Assembly (NCBI RefSeq): GCF_000365305.1
Contig: NZ_CM001841.1
Span: 4,352,046-4,416,045, forward strand
From: Dickeya dianthicola NCPPB 453
GTDB taxonomy: Bacteria; Pseudomonadota; Gammaproteobacteria; Enterobacterales; Enterobacteriaceae
Direction: 5' to 3'
DNA: 64,000 nt
Position 1 is the first letter of the stretch. Every line of letters begins with the position of its first letter. The position numbers and the translations under genes were made by a program. A model generated the notes under the pieces. That model was not told the DNA's origin, did not search any database, and saw only the letters and a list, made by a program, of their open reading frames with translations. Positions 1-10,414 of this stretch are shown piece after piece.

Positions 1-46
1 GCTTCCGAATGTCTCTTTTTTCGCCACGACACGGCGACAAGCCGCA

Positions 47-586
47 TTACACCGCCTTTTTCTGGGCGAGCTGACCAAATGACTGGGCGAAACGCGCCAC
101 CTGCTCCCAGTCGGTATATTCAATCTCTTTGGTGCTGTCGGTTTCGCCGCCGGTCATACGCATAATGAACTGAATCATGACACGGTCGAACCAGCGGTAA
201 CGCGGGTAACGCAACGCGCCGGCAAAGACCGCTCCCAAATCCGGCTGCCAGGGAGAACGCAATAGGAATTTACGGGTATACGCGTTGGTTTGCAGCGAAC
301 GCTTTTCCGGCTTGCGGGCTGTCAGGTTGACAGAAAAAAAGGCACTGGGTTTTTGCTGCAGCAAAGCAAGATGCTGGCGGATGAATTTTTCCACAGCCGG
401 GTGAAAGTGCCCATAGCGCACTGACGCGCCGATCATCACCTTGTCGTACTTGTCGAGATCAACCTCATGAGCGCTCAGAATATTGATAACGTCACACTCC
501 AGCGTTCCTTTGAGGTTATTGGCGATATAAGACGCTATCGCCCGCGTTTGACCATCCCGACTGGAAAACAATATTAATGCTTTCAT
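47..586 (-). CDS. hemG: Protoporphyrinogen IX dehydrogenase (quinone-dependent), HemG
   Basis: This 179-residue flavodoxin-like protein oxidises protoporphyrinogen IX to protoporphyrin IX in haem synthesis and passes electrons to the quinone pool at the inner membrane. The N-terminus [18 protein letters not shown] has the beta strand and FMN phosphate-binding loop (about residues 8-15) of long-chain flavodoxins. The length matches the E. coli protein, and the basic C-terminal part is typical of the family. It lies just downstream of trkH on the same strand (18 bp gap), the arrangement seen in E. coli, so co-transcription is likely. The 46 bases beyond its stop hold nothing I can name. Confidence 0.95.
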   Translation of the reverse strand: MKALILFSSRDGQTRAIASYIANNLKGTLECDVINILSAHEVDLDKYDKVMIGASVRYGHFHPAVEKFIRQHLALLQQKPSAFFSVNLTARKPEKRSLQTNAYTRKFLLRSPWQPDLGAVFAGALRYPRYRWFDRVMIQFIMRMTGGETDSTKEIEYTDWEQVARFAQSFGQLAQKKAV

Positions 587-604
587 AGCACGTTCCCTTA
601 TCTG

Positions 605-2056
605 TTATTCCCGCCAAAAGGTGGGCGTAAATAGCACCAACATGGTGAACACTTCCAGACGTCCAAACAGCATGGTAACAATCAGAATCCATTTGGCGGC
701 GTCATTCATGGAGGTGAAATTGTCAGCCACCGTCCCAAGCCCCGGCCCGAGGTTGTTCAGCGTAGCGGCCACCGCCGCAAAGGCAGAGAAATTGTCTACC
801 CCTGTTGCAATCACGGCCAGCATGCTAACGATAAACACCAGCGCATAAGCCGAGAAAAATCCCCACACCGCTTCCAGTATCCGTTCCGGCAACGCGCGCT
901 GACCAAGCTTAATGGTATAGACCGCATTCGGATGGACCAATCGTTTCAGTTCACGAGAGCCCTGCAAGAACAGTAACAGGATGCGAATCACTTTCAGGCC
1001 GCCGCCGGTTGAACCGGCGCAACCGCCAATAAACGCGGAGCACAGCAGCAATACCGGCAAAAACAGCGGCCAGGAAGCAATGCTGTCGGTGGTGAATCCC
1101 GCGGTCGTCGCCATAGAGACCACCTGAAAGAACGCCTGATTCAGGGTTTCCATACCGTTCTTGTACACACCGTGCCCCCACAAAACGAGGGTACAAATCA
1201 CAACCAGCGACATCTGAACGACAATAAACATCCGGAATTCGGGGTCGCGCCAATACACCCGCAGGCTGCGCCCGCTCAACACCGCAAAGTGCAAACCAAA
1301 ATTACAGCCGGAAATCAGTAGAAATACCGCGATAATGGTATTAATGGCGGGACTGTTGAAATAACCGATGCTGGCGTCGTGGGTCGAGAACCCGCCGATG
1401 GCGATGGTAGAAAAACTGTGGCTGATCGCATCGAATACCGACATCCCCGCCAGCCATAGCGAGAGCGCGCAGATAACGGTCAGCAATACGTAAATCAACC
1501 ACAGGGTTTTGGCGGTTTCCGCGATACGAGGCCGCATTTTATTGTCCTTCAGCGGCCCCGGCATTTCAGCGCGATAAAGCTGCATTCCCCCGACGCCCAA
1601 AATCGGCAGAATGGCCACCGCCAGCACGATGATCCCCATGCCGCCCATCCATTGCAGCATCTGCCGGTAGAACAGAATGGCTTTCGGCAGCGAATCCAGC
1701 CCGACCAGCGTGGTTGCGCCGGTTGTGGTCAGGCCGGAAAAGGATTCGAAAAACGCATCCGTCACCGACAGGTTGGGGCGCTCGACAAACAGAAACGGCA
1801 AAGCCCCGACGCTGCCCAGCACCGTCCAGAACAGCACCACTATTAGAAACCCTTCGCGGGCCTTCAGCTCATGCCGGTGCTTACGGTTGGGCAGCCACAG
1901 CAGCAGCCCCATAACCAACGCCACGATGAACGTCTGGATAAATGCCCGACCGGCGCCGTCACGGTAGATCAACGCCACCATGCCGGGAATGAACATGGTG
2001 CCGGAAAACAGGATGACCAACAGTCCGACAATGCGGGTTATGGCACGCAAGTGCAT
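605..2056 (-). CDS. trkH: Trk system potassium uptake protein TrkH
   Basis: This is the inner-membrane potassium-translocating subunit of the Trk system, which works with the cytoplasmic NAD-binding regulator TrkA. At 483 residues it equals the E. coli length and is strongly hydrophobic throughout. The four pore-loop filters with their glycines are visible: TTTGAT near residue 113, AIGGFS near 221, TTAGFTT near 320 and NNLGPG near 436. The start MHLRAITRIVG matches the family start. It precedes hemG closely and is separated from yigZ by about 40 bp, so yigZ-trkH-hemG may form one transcript. Confidence 0.96.
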   Translation of the reverse strand: MHLRAITRIVGLLVILFSGTMFIPGMVALIYRDGAGRAFIQTFIVALVMGLLLWLPNRKHRHELKAREGFLIVVLFWTVLGSVGALPFLFVERPNLSVTDAFFESFSGLTTTGATTLVGLDSLPKAILFYRQMLQWMGGMGIIVLAVAILPILGVGGMQLYRAEMPGPLKDNKMRPRIAETAKTLWLIYVLLTVICALSLWLAGMSVFDAISHSFSTIAIGGFSTHDASIGYFNSPAINTIIAVFLLISGCNFGLHFAVLSGRSLRVYWRDPEFRMFIVVQMSLVVICTLVLWGHGVYKNGMETLNQAFFQVVSMATTAGFTTDSIASWPLFLPVLLLCSAFIGGCAGSTGGGLKVIRILLLFLQGSRELKRLVHPNAVYTIKLGQRALPERILEAVWGFFSAYALVFIVSMLAVIATGVDNFSAFAAVAATLNNLGPGLGTVADNFTSMNDAAKWILIVTMLFGRLEVFTMLVLFTPTFWRE

Positions 2057-2097
2057 CAGGGAGCCTTCCTTAAATGATTCAAGATTACGCGCTGGGA

Positions 2098-2712
2098 TTA
2101 TTGTGAAATTGGCTGCAAATGCAACGCGCCGCGGCTAATATCGCGCAGCCGACGCGACGCGTCCTCCACTGCCGTGACCGGGAACGCCAGTTGGAGCGAA
2201 ACCTCGCCGGCGTACTCCGTCGAGACGATTTGCCCCTCCAGCGCCAGCACCACAGTCTCCACCTGCGGCAGCAGAGCATAGTCGCATTGCAATCGATACA
2301 GCCGTTGCATGACTTTTTGCTGCAGCGGCAGTTGTTTCAGCGCCTGCTGCACGCCACCGCCATAGGCTTTGACCAGCCCGCCGGTACCGAGCCTGACGCC
2401 GCCATAATAACGTACCACCACCGCCGCCACTTCACCGATGCCGCTGCCCATCAATTGCGCCAGCATTGGTTTACCGGCGGTTCCCGAAGGTTCTCCGTCA
2501 TCAGAAAAGCCGAGCTGTTGGGAGTCGACGGGGGAGCCTGCGACATAGGCCCAGCAATGGTGGGCCGCCGAGGGATGCTGCTCACGAGCCTGCTGAATCA
2601 CGTATCGAGCCGCTTCCACCCCACAGGCGGGTGCGAGCAGGGTAATAAAACGACTCTTTTTAATGTCTTCATCGACGCTGACAGGCACCGCGGGCACCGG
2701 ATATGACTGCAT
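2098..2712 (-). CDS. yigZ: IMPACT family protein YigZ
   Basis: This 204-residue protein belongs to the IMPACT/UPF0029 family, whose bacterial members have an N-terminal domain resembling EF-G domain IV and a ferredoxin-like C-terminal domain. The family core is readable: KKSRFIT near residue 18, then HHCWAYV, GEPSGTAGKPML and VVRYYGGVRLGTGGL. The bacterial molecular role is not firmly established, although a link to translation control is suspected from the eukaryotic relatives. Its ATG overlaps the stop of pepQ by one base (TGATG), so translational coupling with pepQ is likely, as in E. coli where the pair is adjacent. Confidence 0.9.
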   Translation of the reverse strand: MQSYPVPAVPVSVDEDIKKSRFITLLAPACGVEAARYVIQQAREQHPSAAHHCWAYVAGSPVDSQQLGFSDDGEPSGTAGKPMLAQLMGSGIGEVAAVVVRYYGGVRLGTGGLVKAYGGGVQQALKQLPLQQKVMQRLYRLQCDYALLPQVETVVLALEGQIVSTEYAGEVSLQLAFPVTAVEDASRRLRDISRGALHLQPISQ

Positions 2713-4043
2713 CAGGCCAGATCGAGCGCACGAGTTAAGTTTTCGATGCGTTTGTCATGGACCACGATATTGTCTTCAATCCGAATACCGCCGAACGGGC
2801 GCAGCGCATCCAGCTTCTGCCAGTTGAAGTGCCGGCGCAGCTCGCCCTGACGCCAGGGCTCAAGCAACGAATCGATGAAGTAGATGCCCGGTTCAATAGT
2901 CAGCACCATACGCGGTTCCAGGATCCGGGTACAGCGCAGGTAAGGGTGGGCTGATGGCGCAGGCAGCGTCGTGCCGGTGTCGTCCTGCATGAATCCGCCG
3001 ACGTCATGCACCTGCAAGCCGAGCGGGTGGCCCAGACCGTGCGGCAGGAACGGCGAGGTCACGCCCTGTTCCACCATCGATTCTTCGCTCAGCCCGGTCA
3101 CCAACTGATGACGTTTAAGCAGCCCCGCCACCCGCCGATGCATCTGCAAATGGTAGTCGGTATACCGCACGCCGGCCTTCATGGTATCTATCAGCGCCAG
3201 TTGCTCGCGGTTCAGGTCGTTTACCAGCGCGGCATAGTCATTGTCATCCTGCGCGGCATAGGTGCGGGTAATATCCGCCGCATAGCCGTTATATTCCGCG
3301 CCGGCATCCAGCAGGAAGCTGCGCATTTCCGCCGGCACCCGGTGTTCAAGCTGGGTGTAATGCAGCACCGCCGCGTGCTCGTTGAGGGCAACGATATTGC
3401 CGTAAGGCACATCGGTATCGCGGTGACCGGTGGCGGTCAGGTAAGCCAGATTGATGTCAAATTCGCTCATGCCGGACTGGAACGCGTCGTACGCGGCCTG
3501 GTGGCCCACCACCGCCGTTTTTTGTGCTTCGCGCATGCAGGCCAGTTCGTAATCCGTTTTGTAGGCGCGGTGGTAATGCAGATAATCCAGCACGCCTTTC
3601 GGGTTGATGTGTTCCGACGCCACCCCCAGATTCAGCGCCCGCGTCGGCGCGGAACCAATATAGGCGACCCGCTGGCGCTGTACCGGCAATTGCTGGCCGA
3701 TATCGTCGGCCTTGCGCAGCACCTGGATGTCCAGCGATGTGGTCCAGAAACTGTCCGGCACCGGCGCCACGTTATGCCAGTAATCAACGGGGGAGTAGAA
3801 CCACAGCTTCGGCGTATTGACCCCATCCACCCACAGCCAGCAGTTCGGCACCTGCGTCACCGGTAGCCAGGCTTTGAACTGCGGATTGACCTTGAACGGA
3901 TAGGCATGGTCATCCAGAAACGCCATCATCAACTCACCGGAGTGGATCAATAAGGCATCCAGATTATGCCGCGACAGAACCGCCTGCGTGCGTTGCTGCA
4001 GGGTCGCCACATGTTGATGATACAAAGAAGTCAGCGTTTCCAT
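2712..4043 (-). CDS. pepQ: Xaa-Pro dipeptidase PepQ
   Basis: PepQ is a cytoplasmic metallopeptidase of the M24B (pita-bread) family that cleaves dipeptides with C-terminal proline. The chosen start [11 protein letters not shown] gives 443 residues, exactly the E. coli length; an upstream in-frame extension of 37 codons reaches into the fadB regulatory region and looks non-coding. The dinuclear metal ligands sit in [19 protein letters not shown] (two Asp), PHGLGHPLG (His), LTIEPGIYF (Glu) and GGIRIEDNI (Glu). It is divergent from fadBA with about 180 bp between the starts, and its stop overlaps the yigZ start. Confidence 0.95.
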   Translation of the reverse strand: METLTSLYHQHVATLQQRTQAVLSRHNLDALLIHSGELMMAFLDDHAYPFKVNPQFKAWLPVTQVPNCWLWVDGVNTPKLWFYSPVDYWHNVAPVPDSFWTTSLDIQVLRKADDIGQQLPVQRQRVAYIGSAPTRALNLGVASEHINPKGVLDYLHYHRAYKTDYELACMREAQKTAVVGHQAAYDAFQSGMSEFDINLAYLTATGHRDTDVPYGNIVALNEHAAVLHYTQLEHRVPAEMRSFLLDAGAEYNGYAADITRTYAAQDDNDYAALVNDLNREQLALIDTMKAGVRYTDYHLQMHRRVAGLLKRHQLVTGLSEESMVEQGVTSPFLPHGLGHPLGLQVHDVGGFMQDDTGTTLPAPSAHPYLRCTRILEPRMVLTIEPGIYFIDSLLEPWRQGELRRHFNWQKLDALRPFGGIRIEDNIVVHDKRIENLTRALDLA

Positions 4044-4184
4044 CACAATCCCCATTGATAACAGCCTGTTTCCCAGTGTAACACAGCACCCCGGCGACGG
4101 CAGCGTTGCGCATCCTGTGATCCTCCCGGCAAATCCCTCACCTGTTGTTTGCATTTCATTAACATCAAAACCACAATTTCTTAC

Positions 4185-4201
4185 ATCTGGTCATACCAGA
4201 T
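4185..4201 (+). promoter_or_regulatory. FadR operator upstream of fadBA
   Basis: ATCTGGTCATACCAGAT is a near-perfect inverted repeat (ATCTGGT/ACCAGAT) with the core of known FadR sites. It ends 23 bp before the fadB ATG and lies in the pepQ-fadB divergent region. From FadR biology, binding here would repress beta-oxidation unless long-chain acyl-CoA is present. The match is seen directly; binding is inferred. Confidence 0.8.
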
Positions 4202-4224
4202 TACGGACAACCGTGGAGAACACC

Positions 4225-6414
4225 ATGATCTATCAAGGCGACACGCTGTACCTCAACTGGCTGGAAGACGGCATTGCCGAACTGGTTTTTGCCGCGCCCG
4301 ACAGCGTCAATAAACTGGATACCCGCACCGTAGCCAGCCTTGGCGACGCGCTACATCATCTGAAACACCAACCGTCACTGCGCGCCCTGCTGTTGCGCTC
4401 GGATAAACCCGCCTTCATCGCCGGAGCGGACATCACCGAATTCCTGTCGCTGTTTGCCGCCCCGCCGGAAACGCTGCATCAATGGCTGACCGAAGCCAAC
4501 GCCATTTTCAACCAACTGGAGGATTTGCCGGTCCCGACGCTCTCCGCCATCAACGGCTATGCGCTGGGCGGGGGATGCGAATGCGCGCTGGCGACGGACT
4601 TTCGCATTGCGACGCCTGAGGTTCGCATCGGTCTGCCGGAAGTCAAACTGGGGATCATGCCGGGATTTGGCGGCACCGTCCGGCTGCCGCGGTTGCTGGG
4701 CGCAGACGGCGCGCTGGAGGTAATCACCGCCGGTAAAGACTTGTCGGCCGGCGAGGCCCTAAAAGTCGGGCTGGTTGATGCCGTGGCGGACAGCGACAAA
4801 CTGCTGCCCGTAGCCCTGCATATGCTGCGTCTGGCCATGACGGATAAGCTCGACTGGCGCGACCGTCGCCGTCAGAAACAGTCGCCGCTACGGCTTAACC
4901 GTATTGAAGCCGCCATGAGTTTCGCTACCGCCAACGCGTTGGTGCAGCAGGCGGCAGGCCGCCACTATCCTGCGCCGATGATGGCGCTCAACACCATCGA
5001 AGCCGCCGCCGGGTTGCACCGCGACGCCGCGCTGAAGGTCGAAACCGATCATTTCGTCGCGCTGACCCAAACGACGGCGGCGCACGCGCTGGTCGGCGTC
5101 TTCCTTAACGAGCAGGCGGTAAAAAGCGCCGCCAAAAAATGGGCCGCCGACGCGTCGCCGCCGGCTCGTGTGGCGGTGCTGGGCGCCGGGATCATGGGCG
5201 GCGGCATCGCCTGCCAGTCGGCACGCAAAGGGGTGCCGGTATGGATGAAAGATATCAGTGAAAAAGCGCTGACACTGGGGATGGAAGAAGCCGCTAAACA
5301 GCTTAACGCACAGCTGGAGCGCGGCAAGCTGGACGTCATGACCATGACGGGGGTGCTGGCCCGCATCCACCCGACGCTGAACAACAACGGGCTTGAACAG
5401 GCCGAGCTGGTTATCGAAGCGGTGGTGGAAAACTCGCAGATAAAAGCCAGAGTGCTGGCAGAGGCGGAAGCCTGCGTCAGCGAGCAGACGCTAATCGTTT
5501 CCAATACCTCGACGATTCCCATCGGCCAATTAGCGGCCTCATTACAGCGACCGCAAAACTTCTGCGGTATGCACTTTTTCAATCCGGTGCATCGTATGCC
5601 GCTGGTTGAAGTGATTCGCGGTCCCCAGACCGATGAAAACACGCTGGCCCGCGTGGTGGCCTATGCCAGCAAGATCGGCAAAATCCCGATCGTGGTGAAC
5701 GACTGCCCAGGGTTTTTCGTCAACCGCGTACTGTTTCCCTACATCGCCGCCTTCAGCCTGCTGATGCGCGACGGTGCGGATTTCCGCGACGTGGACGCGG
5801 TGATGGAAACACAGTTCGGTTGGCCGATGGGGCCGGCTTACCTGTTGGATGTGGTCGGGTTGGATACCGCTCACCACGCTCAGGCGGTGATGTCGGCAGG
5901 CTTTGCGCAACGCATGGCAAAAAACTATCGCGACGCCGTCGATGTGCTGGTGGAGCATCGGCGTTTCGGCCAGAAAAGCGGCGTGGGTTTCTACCGCTAC
6001 TGCCCGGATGCCAAAGGCAAACTACGCCGGGAACAGGACGAGCAAACCGATATCTTGCTGGATGCGGTTTGCGAGCCGAAGCGGACCTTCAGCGCGGAAG
6101 AGATTATCCATCGCCTGATGGTGCCGATGCTCAACGAAGTCGCGCGCTGTCTGGAAGAAGGCATTGTCGCCACTCCGGCGGAAGCCGACATGGCGCTGCT
6201 GTACGGTCTGGGCTTCCCGCCGTTCCACGGCGGCGCCTGCCGCTATCTGGATATGTTGGGCAGCCAGCGCTATGTCGACATCGCCCAGTCGCTGGCGTCG
6301 CTGGGGCCGCTTTACGTCATACCGGACAGCCTGTTGCAGATGGCGCAGCGCCGGCAGAGTTATTACCCGGCGGTTGAACCTCACGCCAATCCTTCTCTTC
6401 ACCAACCGGCATAA
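4225..6414 (+). CDS. fadB: Fatty acid oxidation complex subunit alpha FadB
   Basis: FadB is the multifunctional alpha subunit of the aerobic beta-oxidation complex, with enoyl-CoA hydratase, delta3-cis-delta2-trans isomerase and 3-hydroxyacyl-CoA dehydrogenase activities. With the start [16 protein letters not shown] it is 729 residues, the E. coli length. GGAG lies six bases before this ATG, while an in-frame upstream extension would run through the FadR operator. The hydratase half carries the [11 protein letters not shown] and [15 protein letters not shown] motifs. The dehydrogenase half begins with the Rossmann loop [12 protein letters not shown] and includes the catalytic [16 protein letters not shown]. 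fadA follows after 12 bp, giving the usual fadBA operon. Confidence 0.97.
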   Translation: MIYQGDTLYLNWLEDGIAELVFAAPDSVNKLDTRTVASLGDALHHLKHQPSLRALLLRSDKPAFIAGADITEFLSLFAAPPETLHQWLTEANAIFNQLEDLPVPTLSAINGYALGGGCECALATDFRIATPEVRIGLPEVKLGIMPGFGGTVRLPRLLGADGALEVITAGKDLSAGEALKVGLVDAVADSDKLLPVALHMLRLAMTDKLDWRDRRRQKQSPLRLNRIEAAMSFATANALVQQAAGRHYPAPMMALNTIEAAAGLHRDAALKVETDHFVALTQTTAAHALVGVFLNEQAVKSAAKKWAADASPPARVAVLGAGIMGGGIACQSARKGVPVWMKDISEKALTLGMEEAAKQLNAQLERGKLDVMTMTGVLARIHPTLNNNGLEQAELVIEAVVENSQIKARVLAEAEACVSEQTLIVSNTSTIPIGQLAASLQRPQNFCGMHFFNPVHRMPLVEVIRGPQTDENTLARVVAYASKIGKIPIVVNDCPGFFVNRVLFPYIAAFSLLMRDGADFRDVDAVMETQFGWPMGPAYLLDVVGLDTAHHAQAVMSAGFAQRMAKNYRDAVDVLVEHRRFGQKSGVGFYRYCPDAKGKLRREQDEQTDILLDAVCEPKRTFSAEEIIHRLMVPMLNEVARCLEEGIVATPAEADMALLYGLGFPPFHGGACRYLDMLGSQRYVDIAQSLASLGPLYVIPDSLLQMAQRRQSYYPAVEPHANPSLHQPA

Positions 6415-7590
<1,176 letters not shown>

Positions 7591-7595
7591 CGCCC

Positions 7596-7629
7596 ACCTG
7601 CCGGGGCGGCGTCGGCGACCCCGGCAGGT
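7596..7629. terminator. Hairpin between convergent fadA and pmpB
   Basis: ACCTGCCGGGG and CCCCGGCAGGT form a perfect 11-bp stem with a 12-base loop, exactly between two convergent genes. There is no long T-run on either strand, so it may be a weak bidirectional terminator or an mRNA-stabilising hairpin. Confidence 0.6.
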
Positions 7630-7642
7630 CCACACGCCAACC

Positions 7643-8071
7643 TCAGGAAACTCGCGCCCGCTGGCGAGTAGAAAACCACTCATACAGCCCCATGCCTGCG
7701 AGCACGGAGACAAAGAACACCCAGCCTTTCATCGTGCCATACGACAACAGCACCAGAGCCGGGCCGGGGCAAATACCAGCCATTCCCCAACCGATGCCGA
7801 ACAGCAGGCTGCCCACCACCAGCGGTTTATCAACCGCTTTTTTTAGCGGCAGGGAAAACGACGCCGCACACAGCGGCTTTGGCATCCGGCCGACAACGCG
7901 AAAACCGAGCGCCGCGACCGCCAGCGCGCCGCCCATTACCAGCGCCAGCGACGGGTCCCACTGCCGGGTAATATCCAGAAAACCCAGCACTTTCTGCGGG
8001 TTCGCCATCCCGCTGACCAACAGCCCGAGCCCAAAAACCAGCCCGGACAGAAAAGAAAACAGGTTGTTCAT
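7643..8071 (-). CDS. YeeE/YedE family sulfur transporter half, PmpB-like
   Basis: This 142-residue, strongly hydrophobic protein has about four membrane segments and belongs to the DUF6691/YeeE-YedE group. The motif GIGWGMAGICPGPA (residues 92-105, Cys101) is the cysteine-bearing loop shared with YeeE, where such cysteines handle thiosulfate or related sulfur species. It follows a second half-size YeeE homologue (25 bp gap) and an ArsR regulator on the same strand. In Serratia the equivalent pair is called PmpAB and is controlled by PigS (recalled from the literature). I infer import or export of a sulfur compound; the substrate is not known from sequence. Confidence 0.8.
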   Translation of the reverse strand: MNNLFSFLSGLVFGLGLLVSGMANPQKVLGFLDITRQWDPSLALVMGGALAVAALGFRVVGRMPKPLCAASFSLPLKKAVDKPLVVGSLLFGIGWGMAGICPGPALVLLSYGTMKGWVFFVSVLAGMGLYEWFSTRQRARVS

Positions 8072-8096
8072 TTCCGCTCCTTAACGTGCGTCATGT

Positions 8097-8525
8097 TCAA
8101 CGGAACGCGCCCAGCGCCCAGACGGTGACAAACGCCGCGCCCATAAAGGTCGACGTCGCCACCAGCGCTCGCAGCGACAAACGGGACAAGCCGCACACGC
8201 CATGCCCGCTGGTGCAGCCCGACCCGTATCGGGTGCCGAATCCCACCAACAGGCCCGACACCACTAACCAGGGCATCGGCGCGGTTATCGCGCTTTCCGG
8301 CAGCGGCGCCGCCAGTCGGTAGAGCCAGGGCGCGGCAAGCATCCCCAGCACAAACGCCAGCCGCCATCCTTTATCCTGCCATGTTCGGCCCAACAGGCCG
8401 CCGAGAATGCCGCTGATGCCGGCGATACGCCCGCAGAACACCGCCAGCATCACCACCGCGACGCCAATCACCATACCGCCCGTCAGACTCATCAACGGCG
8501 TGAACGCCGCCATATCAACGCTCAT
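8097..8525 (-). CDS. YeeE/YedE family sulfur transporter half, PmpA-like
   Basis: This 142-residue membrane protein has about four hydrophobic segments and the signature GSGCTSGHGVCGLSR (residues 101-115), with Cys104 and Cys111 in the putative sulfur relay path. The start MSVDMAAFTPL is preceded by a strong GGGGGGAGAAAG ribosome-binding site. It lies 36 bp downstream of the ArsR-type regulator and 25 bp upstream of the PmpB-like gene, so the three should be one operon. PmpA and PmpB probably pair to make one YeeE-like channel. Substrate assignment (thiosulfate, persulfide or other reduced sulfur) is inference. Confidence 0.8.
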   Translation of the reverse strand: MSVDMAAFTPLMSLTGGMVIGVAVVMLAVFCGRIAGISGILGGLLGRTWQDKGWRLAFVLGMLAAPWLYRLAAPLPESAITAPMPWLVVSGLLVGFGTRYGSGCTSGHGVCGLSRLSLRALVATSTFMGAAFVTVWALGAFR

Positions 8526-8561
8526 GATCTTTCTCCCCCCTGCCGGTTTCAGGCAGCATGT

Positions 8562-8879
8562 CTATTTTGGACAATACAGTTCATACAACGTATTAAGCAG
8601 CGTCAGGATGCGCGGATCTTCAATACGGTAGAAAATCTGTTTGCCTTCGCGCCGCGTCGCCACCAGTTTTAACCGCCGCATGACGGCAAGCTGCTGCGAT
8701 AATGTCGGCTGGTGGATCCCCAGCGCCTGTTCCAGTTGCCCGACCGAGGCCTCGCCCTGACTCAAAAAACACATCAGCAGCAGCCGGTCGTCATTCGCCA
8801 GCGCCCGCAGCACATCCGCCGCGCCATGAGCGGCCTCGCGCATCATCTGTTGCGTGATGTCTGAATCTGCCGCCGCCAT
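8562..8879 (-). CDS. ArsR-family persulfide-type repressor (BigR/PigS/SqrR-like)
   Basis: This is a 105-residue winged-helix repressor. The recognition region reads GQLEQALGIHQPTLSQQLAVMRRLKLV and the wing REGKQIFYRI. Cys37 (LLMCFL) and Cys103 (LYCPK) match the two cysteines that form the redox/persulfide switch in BigR and SqrR, and no ArsR metal-site CVC motif is present. The chosen start MAAADSDITQ has AAGGTG at good spacing; a longer reading frame upstream is encoded by the AT-rich operator and looks false. It heads the operon with the two YeeE/YedE halves and is divergent from a decayed reductase-rhodanese gene, the usual target of such regulators. Confidence 0.82.
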   Translation of the reverse strand: MAAADSDITQQMMREAAHGAADVLRALANDDRLLLMCFLSQGEASVGQLEQALGIHQPTLSQQLAVMRRLKLVATRREGKQIFYRIEDPRILTLLNTLYELYCPK

Positions 8880-8902
8880 AAAGTCACCTTTTCTTGCTTG
8901 CC

Positions 8903-8945
8903 GAATATAATATATATTTTTATATAATATATTATTGTATATCGT
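8903..8945. promoter_or_regulatory. AT-rich palindromic operator for the BigR-like repressor
   Basis: The divergent region holds an almost pure A/T stretch with the near-symmetric halves AATATAATATATA and TATATAATATATT. BigR-type proteins are known to bind AT-rich palindromes overlapping the -10 region, and the position just upstream of the regulator start fits autoregulation. The element is seen directly; its use as operator is inference. Confidence 0.65.
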
Positions 8946-9017
8946 AGTCAAGCCAACCACAGCTACCCCGACATCACAACCGGGCCTCGTCCACCCTTAC
9001 GTTTTGAGGAGTTGTTC

Positions 9018-9567
9018 ATGAGCAGAATTATTATCATCAGCGGTGGCAGGCGGCGCATCGGCCGCCGTCAGAGCCCGGCGGCTGTCGGAATCGGCAGACA
9101 TCATCATGCTGGAACGCGGCCCTTACGTGTCATTCGCCAACTGTGGGCTGCCGTATCATATCGGCGGTGATATTCCCGAGCACTCCGCTCTGGTGCTGAA
9201 AACCCCGGCGGATTTCGCCGACCGCTTCAATATTGACGTGCGGGTACGACATGAGGTGTTGAGTATCGATACCGCCATTTGCCACCCTGAAGATATCATC
9301 AGCCTTGACCCGGCGACCCAGTGCTTACTGGACATCCGCGGCGCACAAGAGCGGCGTCTTCATGGCGAATACCCGAATGCGCTGCACATTCCGCTGGATA
9401 CACTGCGCCAGCGCTTGCAGGAATTGCCCGCCGACAAAGAAATTCTGATTGGCTGTCAGTCCGGCCTGCGCGGCCATGCGGCCTACCGCCTGCTGATTCA
9501 GCGGGGCTTTCGCGCCCGCAATCTGTCCGGCGGTTTTATCACCTATCGGACATCCGTAGCACAGTAA
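9018..9567 (+). pseudogene. Decayed CoA-disulfide/persulfide reductase-rhodanese fusion
   Basis: Remnant of an FAD/NAD(P)H-dependent CoA-disulfide (persulfide) reductase fused to a C-terminal rhodanese domain, normally about 550 residues. An ATG at 9018 with GAGGA upstream starts MSRIIII, but two bases are missing near 9040, where the family reads GGVAGGAS, and the frame stops after about 50 codons. The frame that resumes at 9043 keeps GGASAAVRARRLS and the flavin-site segment FANCGLPYHIGG. After SIDTA (about 9280) it jumps straight to a rhodanese domain with an intact active loop IGCQSGLRGHAA. Some 350-400 residues, most of the FAD and NADH domains, are therefore deleted. A GTG start at 9043 could still give a 174-residue product. 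Confidence 0.85.
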
Positions 9568-9600
9568 GCAAGCCGGATAGGGTTATCCGTTGAAAAACGG

Positions 9601-9626
9601 CGTGGCCGGGTATAAACCCGGCCACG
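9601..9626. terminator. Hairpin downstream of the reductase-rhodanese remnant
   Basis: CGTGGCCGGGT, ATAA, ACCCGGCCACG makes a perfect 11-bp stem with a four-base loop, between the convergent remnant and fre. No T-run follows on either strand, so termination strength is uncertain. Confidence 0.6.
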
Positions 9627-9637
9627 ACAGGACAACG

Positions 9638-9670
9638 CAGAGAGGATCTGATGGCAGAGAGGATCAGATG
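9638..9670. repeat. 17-bp tandem duplication across the fre stop codon
   Basis: CAGAGAGGATCTGATGG is followed directly by CAGAGAGGATCAGATG, differing by one internal base. The fre stop codon (9664-9666) falls in the second copy, so the first copy is a 3' untranslated duplicate of the end of the gene. Confidence 0.75.
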
Positions 9671-10365
9671 AAAGAAAAGGCGTCGCTGTACATGTGCGCA
9701 AGCTGTGCGCCACGTTCATTGCAGAAACGCTCGCGGGCGATTTTCGCCATCTCGAAGCGCCCCGCGATGTAAATATCGTGCTGCGCCAGCGAACCGAAAT
9801 CCTGCAGCACCGCGCTCAGCACCGTACCGGAGCGGCCATGCCACTGTTCGTCCGGCTGCTCGACCACCGGGATCGCGTTTAGATTGGGATGCGCCTGCGC
9901 CAGCGATTGCAGTTCCCCCAGATCGTACAGATGGCGCAGTTCGCGCCCGCCCCAGTACACAGATACCTGACGCGTCGGCTGGTTTGCCAGCACCGTCAAC
10001 AGAATGGAACGTACGTAGGAGAATCCGGTGCCGCCGGCAATCAGGATCAGCGGCCGCTCGCTGTCTTCACGCAGCCAGGCCTCGCCGTGGGGAATGTCCA
10101 CCTCCAGCGACTTTTCTTTCAGAATCCGCTCCATCACCGCCATCGCATACAGATTCATCTCGGAGGCCCCGATATGCAGTTCGATAGACCCTTGTTCAAT
10201 CGGCGTGGAGGCCAGGGAGAACGGGCGCTTATCGCGCTCGTCCATCACCACCATCAGATATTGCCCGGCACGGAAGGAAAAAGGTGCCGATGGCAATAAG
10301 CGCACCCGGTAAACCGTATCGGTGATGGTTTCCACCGACGTTACTGTACAGCTCAATGTTGTCAT
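9664..10365 (-). CDS. fre: NAD(P)H-flavin reductase Fre
   Basis: Fre reduces free FMN, FAD or riboflavin with NAD(P)H and supplies reduced flavin, for instance for UbiD/UbiX-linked chemistry and ferric reduction. The start [16 protein letters not shown] gives 233 residues, identical in length to E. coli Fre. The flavin-binding RPFSLAST (about 46-53) and the pyridine-nucleotide motif [11 protein letters not shown] are intact, as is the C-terminal [10 protein letters not shown]. It lies downstream of ubiD with about 50 bp between, matching the E. coli order. The region upstream of this start can be read further but overlaps the ubiD tail and lacks family similarity. Confidence 0.96.
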   Translation of the reverse strand: MTTLSCTVTSVETITDTVYRVRLLPSAPFSFRAGQYLMVVMDERDKRPFSLASTPIEQGSIELHIGASEMNLYAMAVMERILKEKSLEVDIPHGEAWLREDSERPLILIAGGTGFSYVRSILLTVLANQPTRQVSVYWGGRELRHLYDLGELQSLAQAHPNLNAIPVVEQPDEQWHGRSGTVLSAVLQDFGSLAQHDIYIAGRFEMAKIARERFCNERGAQLAHMYSDAFSFI

Positions 10366-10414
10366 GCGATCCCTCTGTAGGGTCAAAGCAAAACGGGGAA
10401 CAGGATAAGCGCCG

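Noticed and set aside
4117-4224. 36-codon N-terminal extension of fadB and a 37-codon extension of pepQ
   Set aside because: They run through the divergent promoter region and the FadR operator, and the shorter starts give the exact E. coli lengths with good ribosome-binding sites.
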